A stretch of 32,490 nt of DNA, taken from assembly GCA_964484305.1 (NCBI GenBank), contig CAZAEI010000012.1, positions 1-32,490 on the forward strand, written 5' to 3'. Positions 7,860-15,151 of the stretch are shown here, piece by piece (positions within the stretch are counted from its first letter, which is position 1; each line of letters opens with the position of its first letter). The position numbers were made by a program, and so were the translations under genes. The stretch comes from DAOVFN01 sp964484305. Its GTDB lineage: Archaea; Aenigmatarchaeota; Aenigmatarchaeia; QMZP01. Under the pieces are notes generated by a model. It saw only the letters and a list, made by a program, of their open reading frames with translations. It was not told where the DNA came from and did no database searches.

Positions 7860-8963
7860 ATGTCCAGGGACATCAGGGTTGCGATTGCAGGTGTAGGGAA
7901 CTGCTGCTCCTCGCTCATTCAGGGGATATTCTACTACAAGGATGTCAGGGACAACAACGAGACCGTCCCTGGCCTGATGCACAACGTGCTGGGCGGCTAT
8001 GCCCTTTCCAATATCAAGCCCGTAGCTGCATTTGACATAGACACCAGGAAGGTCGGGAGGGATTTGTCAGAGGCCATATTCGCCAAGCCCAACTGCACCA
8101 AGACCTTTCAGAAGGATGTGCCTGAGATGGGGGTCGAGGTCCGGATGGCCCCTGTGCTTGACGGGGTGGCAGCGCACATGTATGATTTTCCAGAGGACAG
8201 GGGATTCAGGCCGGCCAAGGAGAGCCCCGTAGACATCAAGAAGGCCCTGGAGGATTCCGGGGCCGAGGTCCTGGTGAACTACCTTCCAGTGGGCTCTGAA
8301 GACGCTGTGAAGCACTACGCAAGGGCCTGCCTGGACGCGGGGGTGGCCATGGTGAACTGCATGCCTTTCTTCATTGCATCTGACCCCGCATGGGAGAAGC
8401 GTTTCAGGGATAAGAAAATCCCCATAGTCGGTGACGATGTCAAATCGCAGGTAGGGGCCACCATAACCCACAGGGTTCTGACCAAGCTGTTCTCTGACAG
8501 GGGAGTGAAGATAGACAGGACATACCAGCTGAACACAGGGGGCAACACGGATTTCCTTAACATGCTTGAGAGGGCCAGGCTCAAGAGCAAGAAGGTCAGC
8601 AAGACCGAGGCTGTCCAGTCTCAGCTACCCGTTCCCCTGCATCCCGACAACATACACATCGGGCCGAGCGACTATGTACCCTGGCAGAACGACAACAAGG
8701 TATGCTTCATAAGGATAGAGGGAAGGAAGTTCGGGAACGTCCCCGTAGAGCTCGAGGCCAGGCTCTCTGTGGAGGACTCGCCCAACTCCGCTGGCGTGGC
8801 CATCGATGCGATAAGGTGCGCCAGGCTCGGGTTGGACAGGGAAGTCAGCGGCGAGCTCACCTCGATTTCAGCCTACACAATGAAGCACCCTGCCCACCAG
8901 TATCCTGACACAGTAGCAAGACAGATGATAGAGGAGTTCATCAAGGGCGAGAGGGAGAGGTAG
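7860..8963 (+). CDS. ino1: inositol-3-phosphate synthase (archaeal/actinobacterial type)
   Basis: NAD-dependent isomerase converting glucose 6-phosphate to L-myo-inositol 1-phosphate, the first step to inositol-containing archaeal lipids or compatible solutes. The 367 aa fit the short archaeal/actinobacterial class. The N-terminal Rossmann motif is VAIAGVGNCCSSLIQG. Family-specific segments are VNCMPFFIASDPAWEKRF, GDDVKSQVGATITHRVL and QLNTGGNTDFLNML, which contain active-site residues. The frame is open from 7815, but the ATG at 7860 (MSRDIRVAIAG) places the Rossmann strand normally and lies beyond the predicted transcription start. Divergent from a PadR regulator that may control it. Confidence 0.93.
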   Translation: MSRDIRVAIAGVGNCCSSLIQGIFYYKDVRDNNETVPGLMHNVLGGYALSNIKPVAAFDIDTRKVGRDLSEAIFAKPNCTKTFQKDVPEMGVEVRMAPVLDGVAAHMYDFPEDRGFRPAKESPVDIKKALEDSGAEVLVNYLPVGSEDAVKHYARACLDAGVAMVNCMPFFIASDPAWEKRFRDKKIPIVGDDVKSQVGATITHRVLTKLFSDRGVKIDRTYQLNTGGNTDFLNMLERARLKSKKVSKTEAVQSQLPVPLHPDNIHIGPSDYVPWQNDNKVCFIRIEGRKFGNVPVELEARLSVEDSPNSAGVAIDAIRCARLGLDREVSGELTSISAYTMKHPAHQYPDTVARQMIEEFIKGERER

Positions 8964-9026
8964 TCCCTGTTTCCTGGAAGGAGAATAACCGCCCTGTTTT
9001 TATATCCCGGGAGACAATCTCTTAAC

Positions 9027-9551
9027 ATGTACCCGGCCTTTGGCAAGAGCAACATCTACTTCAGGGTAAGAAGGATTCTGAGGGGACTTTTCCGCGGGCT
9101 TATCGGGGGGGTAAGGTCCTTCAGGCTCCCGAGGCTCACCATGGGCAAGGTCTGGCTCAGGCTCAGCTACTTTGAGGAGAGGCTCTCCAGGCTCGGTGAC
9201 GACGACCAGGAGATATTCATAACCAATTTCTACCACAGCGTGAGGCAGGTCAACTACATGACCCTGCTCACAGTCATCGTAATCATCGCGACCTACCTCA
9301 CCACATTCCAGTTCAGGATGATAGGGTTCTGGGAAGGCCTCGCTGTCGAGGCCATTCTCGTGTTCACGCTATTCTACATAGTCTGGTACTACAGGCTCGG
9401 GATGGAGGACCTTCTTGACTATCTCCTGAAGACAGAGACCACGCCTGATTATGCATTCAGGCCGAGGCTGGCCCCCGCGGGTTATAAACCTAAACCGTTA
9501 TCCCTGAAGAAGGCTAAGAAGAGGCCCGGGGGAGCGGCTAGGAAAGGATAG
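9027..9551 (+). CDS. two-helix membrane protein of unknown function
   Basis: Not recognised. 174 aa: a basic N-terminal region of about 75 residues (many Arg and Lys, with RRILRGLFRGLIGGVRSFRL), two predicted membrane helices at about 80-100 (MTLLTVIVIIATYLTTF) and 108-128 (AVEAILVFTLFYIVWYY), and a basic Pro/Lys-rich tail ending KKRPGGAARKG. Both tails are probably cytoplasmic. A TATA box (TTTTTATAT near 8996-9004) lies about 25 bp before the ATG, implying a very short leader. Its last 14 bp overlap the 3-prime end of truD on the opposite strand. Confidence 0.75.
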   Translation: MYPAFGKSNIYFRVRRILRGLFRGLIGGVRSFRLPRLTMGKVWLRLSYFEERLSRLGDDDQEIFITNFYHSVRQVNYMTLLTVIVIIATYLTTFQFRMIGFWEGLAVEAILVFTLFYIVWYYRLGMEDLLDYLLKTETTPDYAFRPRLAPAGYKPKPLSLKKAKKRPGGAARKG

Positions 9552-10533
9552 CCCTTATCAGCATGGTCGCATAGCTCCCGCTCTGGAGGGAGAATTTGAC
9601 CAGGCATTTCTTCTTTCCGGGATTGAGCTCGTCATCCCTGAGGGGGCCTATGTCCAGGCCCCTGGGCTCGGCCATCATATCCCTGATATCACCCCTCAGG
9701 TCGAACTCCTGGAACTGCTTCACACAGAAGTCCTCCGGGGAGATTCCCTCACTCTTCATGATTTCCCGGGTGGTCCTGCCCAATCCCCGGGGGATTTCTG
9801 AATCATAACCTAGCAAGGGAATCCGGATATTCTTTACGGGTTTCTCGGGCAGGATAAGCTCCCCGAGTGGCCATGATATGCTTCTGTGGGGGAATCCCTC
9901 CAGGCAGGAGCAGGCGGTCCGGTTCCAGAGCCATGACTGGTAGGCGTGCGCATAGAGCCTCAGAACCCTCTTGGGGAGGCCCCTCAGGGCACCGACATAA
10001 TCCCGCGGTGATTTACTGAGCCACTCCCTTGTCTCGGGAACGAGGCTGCAGGCCTTCCCGAAATCCTTCAGGATGAGGGATTTCCCGACGAGGTGGTTGT
10101 TGAGGTTCATGCCAAATCTCTGCTCGTCAAAGTAGTTCGGGACCTGGCTGAGGGCCCGCGGCCTGGAATCCCCGGAGAGGTTCCTTACCGTTATCTCGAA
10201 CTCGTTCCCGGAGGAGGTTCCCAGGTTCAGCCTCTCCCTTCCCTGGCCCAGGTATTCAAGCGTGATATCCCCGCCCTGGAGCCCGAGCCCCCTCCTGGGA
10301 CCATGGAGGATTGATATATACTGCTCTGTCAGGGCCTGCTTGTCCTTGTTGCCCGAGAAGTTTATGAACCTTGGCCTCTTCCTGAAGGCCCTGGCCACCT
10401 GGCCGACAGCGGCCTGGGTGGTCCATACCCGCTTGTTCAGGCGGTAGTAGGCATAGCGGCCTGGTTCAATCTTTAGGTCTAGCCTCTCCCTGACCACGAA
10501 GTCCTCGGGGGTCTGCTTTATCCTGTAGTCCAT
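9538..10533 (-). CDS. truD: tRNA pseudouridine synthase TruD (Pus7 family)
   Basis: Makes pseudouridine 13 in tRNAs. The catalytic motif FSGNKDKQALTEQ at 59-71 contains the conserved aspartate D64. The N-terminal IKQTPEDFVVRE and the central VPNYFDEQRFGMNLNNHLVGK are also diagnostic. At 331 aa it is on the short side for archaeal TruD, so part of the inserted TRUD domain is probably compact rather than missing, since the C-terminal GSYATMLIRAIL block is present. The ATG at 10533 follows a TATA-like sequence on the minus strand. It is divergent from the coiled-coil/HerA operon and overlaps the preceding convergent gene by 14 bp. Confidence 0.93.
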   Translation of the reverse strand: MDYRIKQTPEDFVVRERLDLKIEPGRYAYYRLNKRVWTTQAAVGQVARAFRKRPRFINFSGNKDKQALTEQYISILHGPRRGLGLQGGDITLEYLGQGRERLNLGTSSGNEFEITVRNLSGDSRPRALSQVPNYFDEQRFGMNLNNHLVGKSLILKDFGKACSLVPETREWLSKSPRDYVGALRGLPKRVLRLYAHAYQSWLWNRTACSCLEGFPHRSISWPLGELILPEKPVKNIRIPLLGYDSEIPRGLGRTTREIMKSEGISPEDFCVKQFQEFDLRGDIRDMMAEPRGLDIGPLRDDELNPGKKKCLVKFSLQSGSYATMLIRAILS

Positions 10534-10583
10534 GTGTGAATATTACAGGGAAGGGTTTAAGTGTGTTTCAGGGACTCTCAAGG

Positions 10584-10668
10584 AAAGACGGTGATTTTTG
10601 GTAAAAGACAGGTATTTTTCAACGAAAGACAGGTATTTTAGCAGGAATAAGCGATAGATTTAAATACG
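10584..10668 (+). promoter_or_regulatory. three phased 15-bp direct repeats plus TATA box before the coiled-coil/HerA operon
   Basis: AAAGACAGGTATTTT occurs twice exactly (10604-10618 and 10625-10639) and once with changes (AAAGACGGTGATTTT, 10584-10598). The start-to-start spacing is 20-21 bp, two helical turns. A weaker AAGACAAATATT lies at 10670-10681. The TATA box TTTAAATA (10660-10667) follows immediately. The array looks like a multi-site operator for a DNA-binding protein; iterons of a replication origin are the alternative. Confidence 0.6.
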
Positions 10669-10708
10669 CAAGACAAATATTATACAGTTCAAGGGAATAT
10701 CAGTACTG

Positions 10709-10738
10709 CCCGACATTATCTGATATAAACAGGTCGGG
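10709..10738 (+). promoter_or_regulatory. leader hairpin in the coiled-coil/HerA operon
   Basis: CCCGAC (10709-10714) pairs with GTCGGG (10733-10738) around an 18-nt A/T-rich loop and is followed by TTTT. It lies between the predicted transcription start near 10690 and the ribosome-binding site AAGGGGTG at 10749-10756. It may act in attenuation or in control of translation. Confidence 0.35.
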
Positions 10739-10762
10739 TTTTGAAGCTAAGGGGTGTTTTCC

Positions 10763-11341
10763 ATGGCAAAGCCGAGGGATGAGCGTCCAAAATACACGTC
10801 TGATGAAGAGGAAGATGATGTCTACAGGACCGAGAGACCTGATATTGGGGTGAGGGAGCCCCATATCGTGTCCGAGAAGGAGTTCCTGGTCAAGGAGGTC
10901 AAGGTCCCATCAAAGCAGGCCATACCGAGGCCTGAGGAGGATATAGAGAGCATAAAGAGGATTACCCCGGAGCTTATAGGGGGCCTCTTTGAAAGGGTCA
11001 AGTTCCTTGATGAGAGGATAGCAGAGGACAAGGCAGCCATGGAGGAGAGAAAGAGCCTTCATGAAGACATGATTAAGGACATCGATGAGGACATAGCAGA
11101 GAAGAAGACCATAGAATCCAGGCTCACGGACATAGACGAGAAGAGGAACTTCAAACTGGACATAAGCCTGCTCAGGAGGGACAAGAGGAACGAGCTGGTC
11201 AGGTTCTGGAAGGACATGCTCGAGCTCAGGACCGAGCTCAAGGAGCTTACAGAGAGGCATGAGGTCGAGAGCAGGGTGATGAATATATTCAGGACCCTGG
11301 ATGTCGATGAATCCAAAAGGGCCAAGGAGGCCGGGAAATGA
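10763..11341 (+). CDS. coiled-coil protein, partner of the HerA-like ATPase
   Basis: Not assigned to a family. 192 aa, highly charged. The first ~60 residues are acidic and Pro-rich, probably disordered (SDEEEDDVYRTERPD). From about residue 65 to 180 it is almost entirely alpha-helical, with heptad-like repeats typical of a coiled coil (FERVKFLDERIAEDKAAMEERK and similar). The ATG at 10763 is chosen over the in-frame GTG at 10754 because the ribosome-binding site AAGGGGTG ends 6 bp before it. The stop codon overlaps the start of the HerA-like gene by 4 bp (ATGA), so the two are translationally coupled and likely work together, for example as regulator or substrate adaptor of the ATPase. Confidence 0.8.
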   Translation: MAKPRDERPKYTSDEEEDDVYRTERPDIGVREPHIVSEKEFLVKEVKVPSKQAIPRPEEDIESIKRITPELIGGLFERVKFLDERIAEDKAAMEERKSLHEDMIKDIDEDIAEKKTIESRLTDIDEKRNFKLDISLLRRDKRNELVRFWKDMLELRTELKELTERHEVESRVMNIFRTLDVDESKRAKEAGK

Positions 11342-13350
11342 TTCGAACCAATGAGAAGATGCTCGCTGATGAGATAAAGAAGCTCATTCCTGTCCTGGGC
11401 AGGGAGAACGCAGCTGCCCTGAGCAGGGCCTACCTCCTGGGGGATGAGGAGGTCAGGGACAGAATATTCGAGGTTGTTGACGCTGCCAAGGCTGCTGTCT
11501 TCTCAAGCGAGGACATGGCAAGGACCGTGCTTATCGAGCCCCCTGACAGGGACGTGTTTTCCCGCGGGGATTTCAGGGTCGGGACAATCCTCTACGGGAA
11601 GAAGAAGCTCTATCCCATGCGGATGAAGAAGGAGAGCCTTCTCATGCACATGGGGATATTCGGCTCATCCGGCTACGGCAAGACCAACCTGGCCTACGAT
11701 ATGATAAGGGAGCTCTCTGACAAGGGTGTGCCCGTCCTCATCTTTGACTTCTCCAAGAGGAACTACAAGGACCTGCTCTCAACACCACTGAGGGACAGGA
11801 TACAGATATTCACCATAGGCAGGAATGTCGCTCCATTCAGGTTCAATCCACTGAAGCCCCCTCCGGGGGTCCTGATGTCCCAGTGGATAAAGGAGTTCGC
11901 CCAGATATTCGACCACGCCTACTGGCTCCTGGGGGGAGGAAGGCACGTCATACTCAAGGCCCTGGACAGCATAGTATCAGAGAACGAGAAGCCCGTGCTC
12001 AGTGACATAAAGAGCTGGCTCTCTGACTACGGCCAGGAGAGGCTCGCGTCCAGGGAGAGGAACTGGCTCGCGACAGCCGACCGGCCGCTGGAAAGCCTGT
12101 GCTTCAAGGAGCTGGGTGAGGTATTTAACTGTGAGCAGGGAATCCTTCCGAGCGACTTCTTCAAGAGGGGAAGGATAACCATACTGGAGCTCGATAGCCT
12201 GGACACCAATGACAAGACATTCTTCATAGAGATAATCCTCCAGTGGATAAGGGACTGGCTGATAGAGAGCGGGAACAAGGAGAGGCTGATGGGTGCGATA
12301 ATCCTTGAGGAGGCGCACCACGTTCTCAACAGGGAGAAGGCCAGGAGACTGGGGACCGAGACCGTGATGGACCTGATATTCAGGGAGGTCAGGGAGCTCG
12401 GCATAGGCATGATTTACATAGACCAGCACCCCTCACTTGTTTCATACCCTGCCCTGGGAAACACCTCCACCCATATCTATATGAACCTGGGCCTGGACAC
12501 CAAGCAGAGCTCTGACGTCCTGGACGCCAGCAACATGCTAGGGCTCAATTATGACGAGCAGGGATACTACCTCAGAAGGCTCCCCATAGGCAGCGGCTTC
12601 ATGCTCTGCAGGGGCTCCGAGTTCACCGAGCCGTTCCTCATCAACTTTTCCAAGTTCGACATGGAGAAGGGCTCTGTCCCGGACAGTGAGATAGCGGAGT
12701 TCATGAAGGACAGAATCCCCCGGGATTTAACCGGAAAGCCGGGTCCGGAAATGGCAGAGCCCGACCTCAGGGAGGACGAGGAACTCGAGGGTGAGATAAG
12801 CCAGGACGGCTGGAAGATTATGAAGATGCTTGGGGATGCCAGGGGAAGCTTTGCCTCCCAGATATACAAGGAGCTGAGAATGTCAGGAAACGCCTTCAAG
12901 AACAAGGCCGAGCTGCTCCGGGATGTGGGGGTGGTTGAGATGAGAACCGGCAAGATAAGGAAGAGCAAGCTCAACTATTACTATCTTTCTGAGCTGGGCC
13001 AGAAGCTCTACAATGCCAGGTTCGGGGAGGATGTAACAACCTCGCCTGTCAGGGACACGGAGATGGTCGAGACCTTCAGGCTTGGCGGCTGGAAGGCCTC
13101 CCTCAAGGAGGGAATCCTGAACATAGAGAAGAACAGGAAGGGCCTGAACATAGTAATCCAGAAGAGCAATGACAGGGAGGAGATATCCCGGAAGCTCAGG
13201 AGGTACAGCTACTTCATATGCGCCACAGAGGCCATTGAGAACACGGTAATCCAGGAGGCCGCCAGGACAGGGAAGGCCATCCTCTTCATAGCCACGGACA
13301 AGGGGTTCGAGGAGGAGGGTAAGTTCGAGAAGGTCCAGTTCGAGAAATAG
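11338..13350 (+). CDS. HerA-like (FtsK/HerA superfamily, DUF87) DNA-translocating ATPase
   Basis: Hexameric-type P-loop ATPase of 670 aa. An N-terminal helical and beta region of ~100 residues precedes Walker A GSSGYGKTN (109-117), an IFDFSKRNYKDL strand (135-146) where HerA proteins have a conserved IFDP or similar, and Walker B IILEEAHH (321-328). Farther on are IYIDQHPSLV (359-368) and a sensor-like NTSTHIYMNL (375-384). Residues ~490-560 resemble a winged helix, and the last ~90 form an alpha/beta domain (IVIQKSN, YFICATEAIENTVIQEAARTG) that could be a degenerate nuclease-like fold; I see no catalytic PD-ExK. Classical HerA partners NurA, Mre11 and Rad50 are absent nearby; instead it overlaps a coiled-coil gene. 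A function in DNA repair, segregation or defence is possible but open. Confidence 0.88.
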   Translation: MIRTNEKMLADEIKKLIPVLGRENAAALSRAYLLGDEEVRDRIFEVVDAAKAAVFSSEDMARTVLIEPPDRDVFSRGDFRVGTILYGKKKLYPMRMKKESLLMHMGIFGSSGYGKTNLAYDMIRELSDKGVPVLIFDFSKRNYKDLLSTPLRDRIQIFTIGRNVAPFRFNPLKPPPGVLMSQWIKEFAQIFDHAYWLLGGGRHVILKALDSIVSENEKPVLSDIKSWLSDYGQERLASRERNWLATADRPLESLCFKELGEVFNCEQGILPSDFFKRGRITILELDSLDTNDKTFFIEIILQWIRDWLIESGNKERLMGAIILEEAHHVLNREKARRLGTETVMDLIFREVRELGIGMIYIDQHPSLVSYPALGNTSTHIYMNLGLDTKQSSDVLDASNMLGLNYDEQGYYLRRLPIGSGFMLCRGSEFTEPFLINFSKFDMEKGSVPDSEIAEFMKDRIPRDLTGKPGPEMAEPDLREDEELEGEISQDGWKIMKMLGDARGSFASQIYKELRMSGNAFKNKAELLRDVGVVEMRTGKIRKSKLNYYYLSELGQKLYNARFGEDVTTSPVRDTEMVETFRLGGWKASLKEGILNIEKNRKGLNIVIQKSNDREEISRKLRRYSYFICATEAIENTVIQEAARTGKAILFIATDKGFEEEGKFEKVQFEK

Positions 13351-13390
13351 TCTCCAGAGCCCCTTTTTGGTGGTTCCTTCCGGCAGAAAG

Positions 13391-13400
13391 CTTATATAGT
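13391..13400 (+). promoter_or_regulatory. TATA-type promoter for the structured non-coding region
   Basis: CTTATATAGT is a good archaeal TATA box 40 bp after the HerA-like stop. Transcription would begin near 13417-13422, and no ORF with coding character follows, so the likely product is an RNA. Confidence 0.5.
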
Positions 13401-13710
13401 TATCCAACCTAATTATTAACAGGCCACAAGGCTGTCATGCTCACTCAAGATACATTAAGGCCAACCAGACGGTAATTCCACCCTCCACCCAAGGATGAGA
13501 ATTGTTCAGTCCATCGAAATAGGGATTGCAGGCTTTTCAATCCATTAACCTTAAGTGGGACCGGGTGTGCCCCTTTCTGTCTCGGGTTTTCTCTTCTACC
13601 CGCTGATGTACTGCTACTCCGGGGCACGCCTTCACATATAGCTATATTAACCATTTAGGTTTCCGTTAACCTTAACCATCTTTCCAGGAGAGGTACTAAG
13701 GAGAGATGCG

Positions 13711-13750
13711 GGCAGAGATCAACTGTCCAAGGCAGGTGCTGGTAAGTTGA
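13711..13750 (+). repeat. RNA module copy A, CCAAGGCAGG-loop hairpin
   Basis: GGCAGAGATCAACT is followed by loop GTCCAAGGCAGGTGCTGGTA. TCAACT (13719-13724) pairs with AGTTGA (13745-13750). It matches copy B at 14131-14170. Confidence 0.5.
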
Positions 13751-13914
13751 CCATTAATGCTGACATTGGAGGTGCGAAATGCACATTTTAAATTGGATGG
13801 CCACAGTAGCCAACGAGACCAAGGCTAATAAGGTGGGGACAGACCTAGGAGCAGACAACCATCATCGGGCCTACTTCCGATAAAGCCATATGGCATCGAG
13901 GTTGTCTCAGTATC

Positions 13915-13949
13915 GGGGCCGCTTCAGGGTTTTATTACTGGGCGGCCCC
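13915..13949 (+). repeat. RNA module copy A, TTCAGG-loop hairpin
   Basis: A perfect 8-bp stem GGGGCCGC/GCGGCCCC encloses loop TTCAGGGTTTTATTACTGG. It is matched by the hairpin at 14230-14258, with nearly the same loop but a different stem. Confidence 0.5.
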
Positions 13950-14130
13950 ACGTTTTTACATTAATTTGTAAGTTCCAGTTCGAGTAATATCGGCTGTTTA
14001 TGAACCGTTGTGAAACAGTTCCCACCAGGGGCCCAGCCAGATATCCTTAAAGTTAACAGGGCCCCTGGACAAAATCCAACAAAGAAAGGAGGTGACCCAA
14101 AGCTATTTGGCTATTGGGCGGCCCATTTTC

Positions 14131-14170
14131 GGCAGCAGAGATAATTACCCAAGGCAGGGATTGATAGTTA
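14131..14170 (+). repeat. RNA module copy B, CCAAGGCAGG-loop hairpin
   Basis: GGCAGCAGAGATAATTA is followed by loop CCCAAGGCAGGGATTGA. TAATTA (14142-14147) pairs with TAGTTA (14165-14170) with one G-U. The stem differs from copy A at 13711-13750, but pairing is preserved. Confidence 0.5.
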
Positions 14171-14229
14171 AACTGTTTAACGCCATAACATATCGGAGTT
14201 GCCATGAAACTTAAAATGCCTTTATACCG

Positions 14230-14258
14230 GCTGCTTCAGGATTTATTTTTGGAGTAGC
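14230..14258 (+). repeat. RNA module copy B, TTCAGG-loop hairpin
   Basis: GCTGCT (14230-14235) pairs with AGTAGC (14253-14258) with one G-U, around a 17-nt loop TCAGGATTTATTTTTGG. The loop is almost that of the hairpin at 13915-13949, but the stem is unrelated in sequence. Confidence 0.5.
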
Positions 14259-14486
14259 ATTCTTGGAGTAGCCCACCATCCAAAGAGGAAGACCGTTATA
14301 AGAATGCCTTTCTATAGGTGTTGCCTATTTTGGATGCTCATTATCGTGCTCCATGGTTATCACATTGGATGTCACATTATGTGCTTCCTATAGAGCCAAT
14401 AAGAGGGAGGATAATTACTGTACCCTGCTGCGGGCCTCCCTCTTCCCCTAAAACTATTCATTTATGGATAAAGTAAGGAGGAAGAA

Positions 14487-14690
14487 ATGAGATTTAAAGG
14501 GTCTAATTCGTTCTGTAAGAGATTTAACGGCAGCCTGCCCAAGGGGTGCCTTGGAAAGAGGGGCAAAAAACCATCGGGTGGTGATAGAGACAACTCTGAT
14601 GTGATGAACAAAAAAATAGAAGCACAACCCAGTGAAGGTTTCCCGACGGTGGACTCTCGGAAAGGAGGAGGTCATGTGCGAGAATGGTGA
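14487..14690 (+). CDS. possible small basic protein (67 aa), doubtful
   Basis: An open frame of 67 codons starting MRFKGSNSFCKRFNG and ending GGGHVREW. It is preceded by a near-ideal ribosome-binding site AAGGAGG with 5-bp spacing, which is the main support. The product is rich in Lys, Arg, Gly and Ser and low in hydrophobic residues, without a recognisable fold, and lies just after the structured region at 13420-14450. Near its end a second GGAGGAGGT precedes an 8-codon frame (ATG at 14674). The alternative is that both purine tracts belong to a non-coding RNA. I rate a real protein as less likely than not. Confidence 0.3.
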   Translation: MRFKGSNSFCKRFNGSLPKGCLGKRGKKPSGGDRDNSDVMNKKIEAQPSEGFPTVDSRKGGGHVREW

Positions 14691-14971
14691 GCTTGTATAA
14701 TCGGTGGAAAATGGAAGACGTATTTTAAGGTGCAATGTGTGCAATTTTATTGACAATAGCGGCAAGCACGACAAAAGATTGGTTGGAAAAAGACTGTGTC
14801 CGGGGCCGGAAAATAAGTCTAAGCCTCCTCCAGTTAATTCTAGATAAACCCTTGGAAGAACATAATGTTGCAGAGGAAAGGGAAATTGCTGCAGGTTTTC
14901 CTTTTCCTTTGTGTTGTCAACTTAACGGTACCTACTCACGTTTGGTAAGCGGTAACATGCAACGATATTAA

Positions 14972-15151
14972 GAAAAAGGGATTGACAATTATCAGCAATT
15001 TCCTGATTTTTGAATTAATGGTCATTTCATAATCGATAGCAAGAAGCTATTCACGATATTCAAAAAAATTGGACTTGATTTCAATGATTTAAACGAAATA
15101 TTGAAATCGATATCAAGCAACAACTTACCTAGGGTGAGTAAGTACACTTAA
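14972..15151 (+). pseudogene. AT-rich gene remnant without a start codon
   Basis: One frame reads EKGIDNYQQFPDF, a TGA stop at 15011-15013, and then 45 further codons containing FIIDSKKLFTIFKKIGLDFN and DLNEILKSISS before a TAA at 15149. The residue pattern looks like ordinary helical protein sequence, and the base composition is much more AT-rich than neighbouring genes. There is no ATG, GTG or TTG at a sensible position and there is an internal stop, so this is most likely a decayed fragment of a transferred gene. No family is recognisable. The rest of 14,700-15,180 holds nothing I can identify. Confidence 0.3.

Larger units (their letters stand above)
13420..14450 (+). ncRNA. candidate large structured non-coding RNA (about 1 kb), unrecognised class
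   Basis: No convincing gene can be read on either strand here, yet the sequence is full of long-range perfect stems: GGTGTGCCCC/GGGGCACGCC (13564-13630, one G-U), GGGGCCGC/GCGGCCCC (13915-13949), CCAGGGGCCC/GGGCCCCTGG (14025-14068) and AAGAGGGAGG/CCTCCCTCTT (14401-14444). Two modules recur inside it: a hairpin with loop motif CCAAGGCAGG (13719-13750 and 14142-14170) and one with loop TTCAGG-N-TTTATT (13915-13949 and 14230-14258). In both the loops are conserved while the stem sequences differ but still pair, a sign of selection on structure. A TATA box at 13391 fits the 5-prime end; the last strong stem suggests an end near 14450. I checked by eye for rRNA, tRNA, SRP RNA, RNase P RNA and group I/II intron landmarks and found none that fit. 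Strand is inferred from the promoter. Confidence 0.5.

Noticed and set aside
11328..11350. tRNA T-loop-like GGTTCGAATC on the minus strand
   Set aside because: The flanking stems do not pair, and the sequence is the start of the HerA-like gene.
13670..14110. Possible rRNA fragment or SRP RNA (GGAGCAG and ATCGAGG-like words, AAAGGAGGTGA like the complement of the 16S end)
   Set aside because: Only isolated words match; the flanking conserved rRNA or SRP segments are absent, and the expected helices do not form.
14674..14700. Group II intron 5-prime end (GTGCGAG)
   Set aside because: No domain V hairpin and no reverse transcriptase gene nearby; the word is short.
14454..14774. 106-codon minus-strand frame
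   Set aside because: Low-complexity Ser/Leu/Phe-rich translation, no ribosome-binding site, overlaps the possible plus-strand small ORF.
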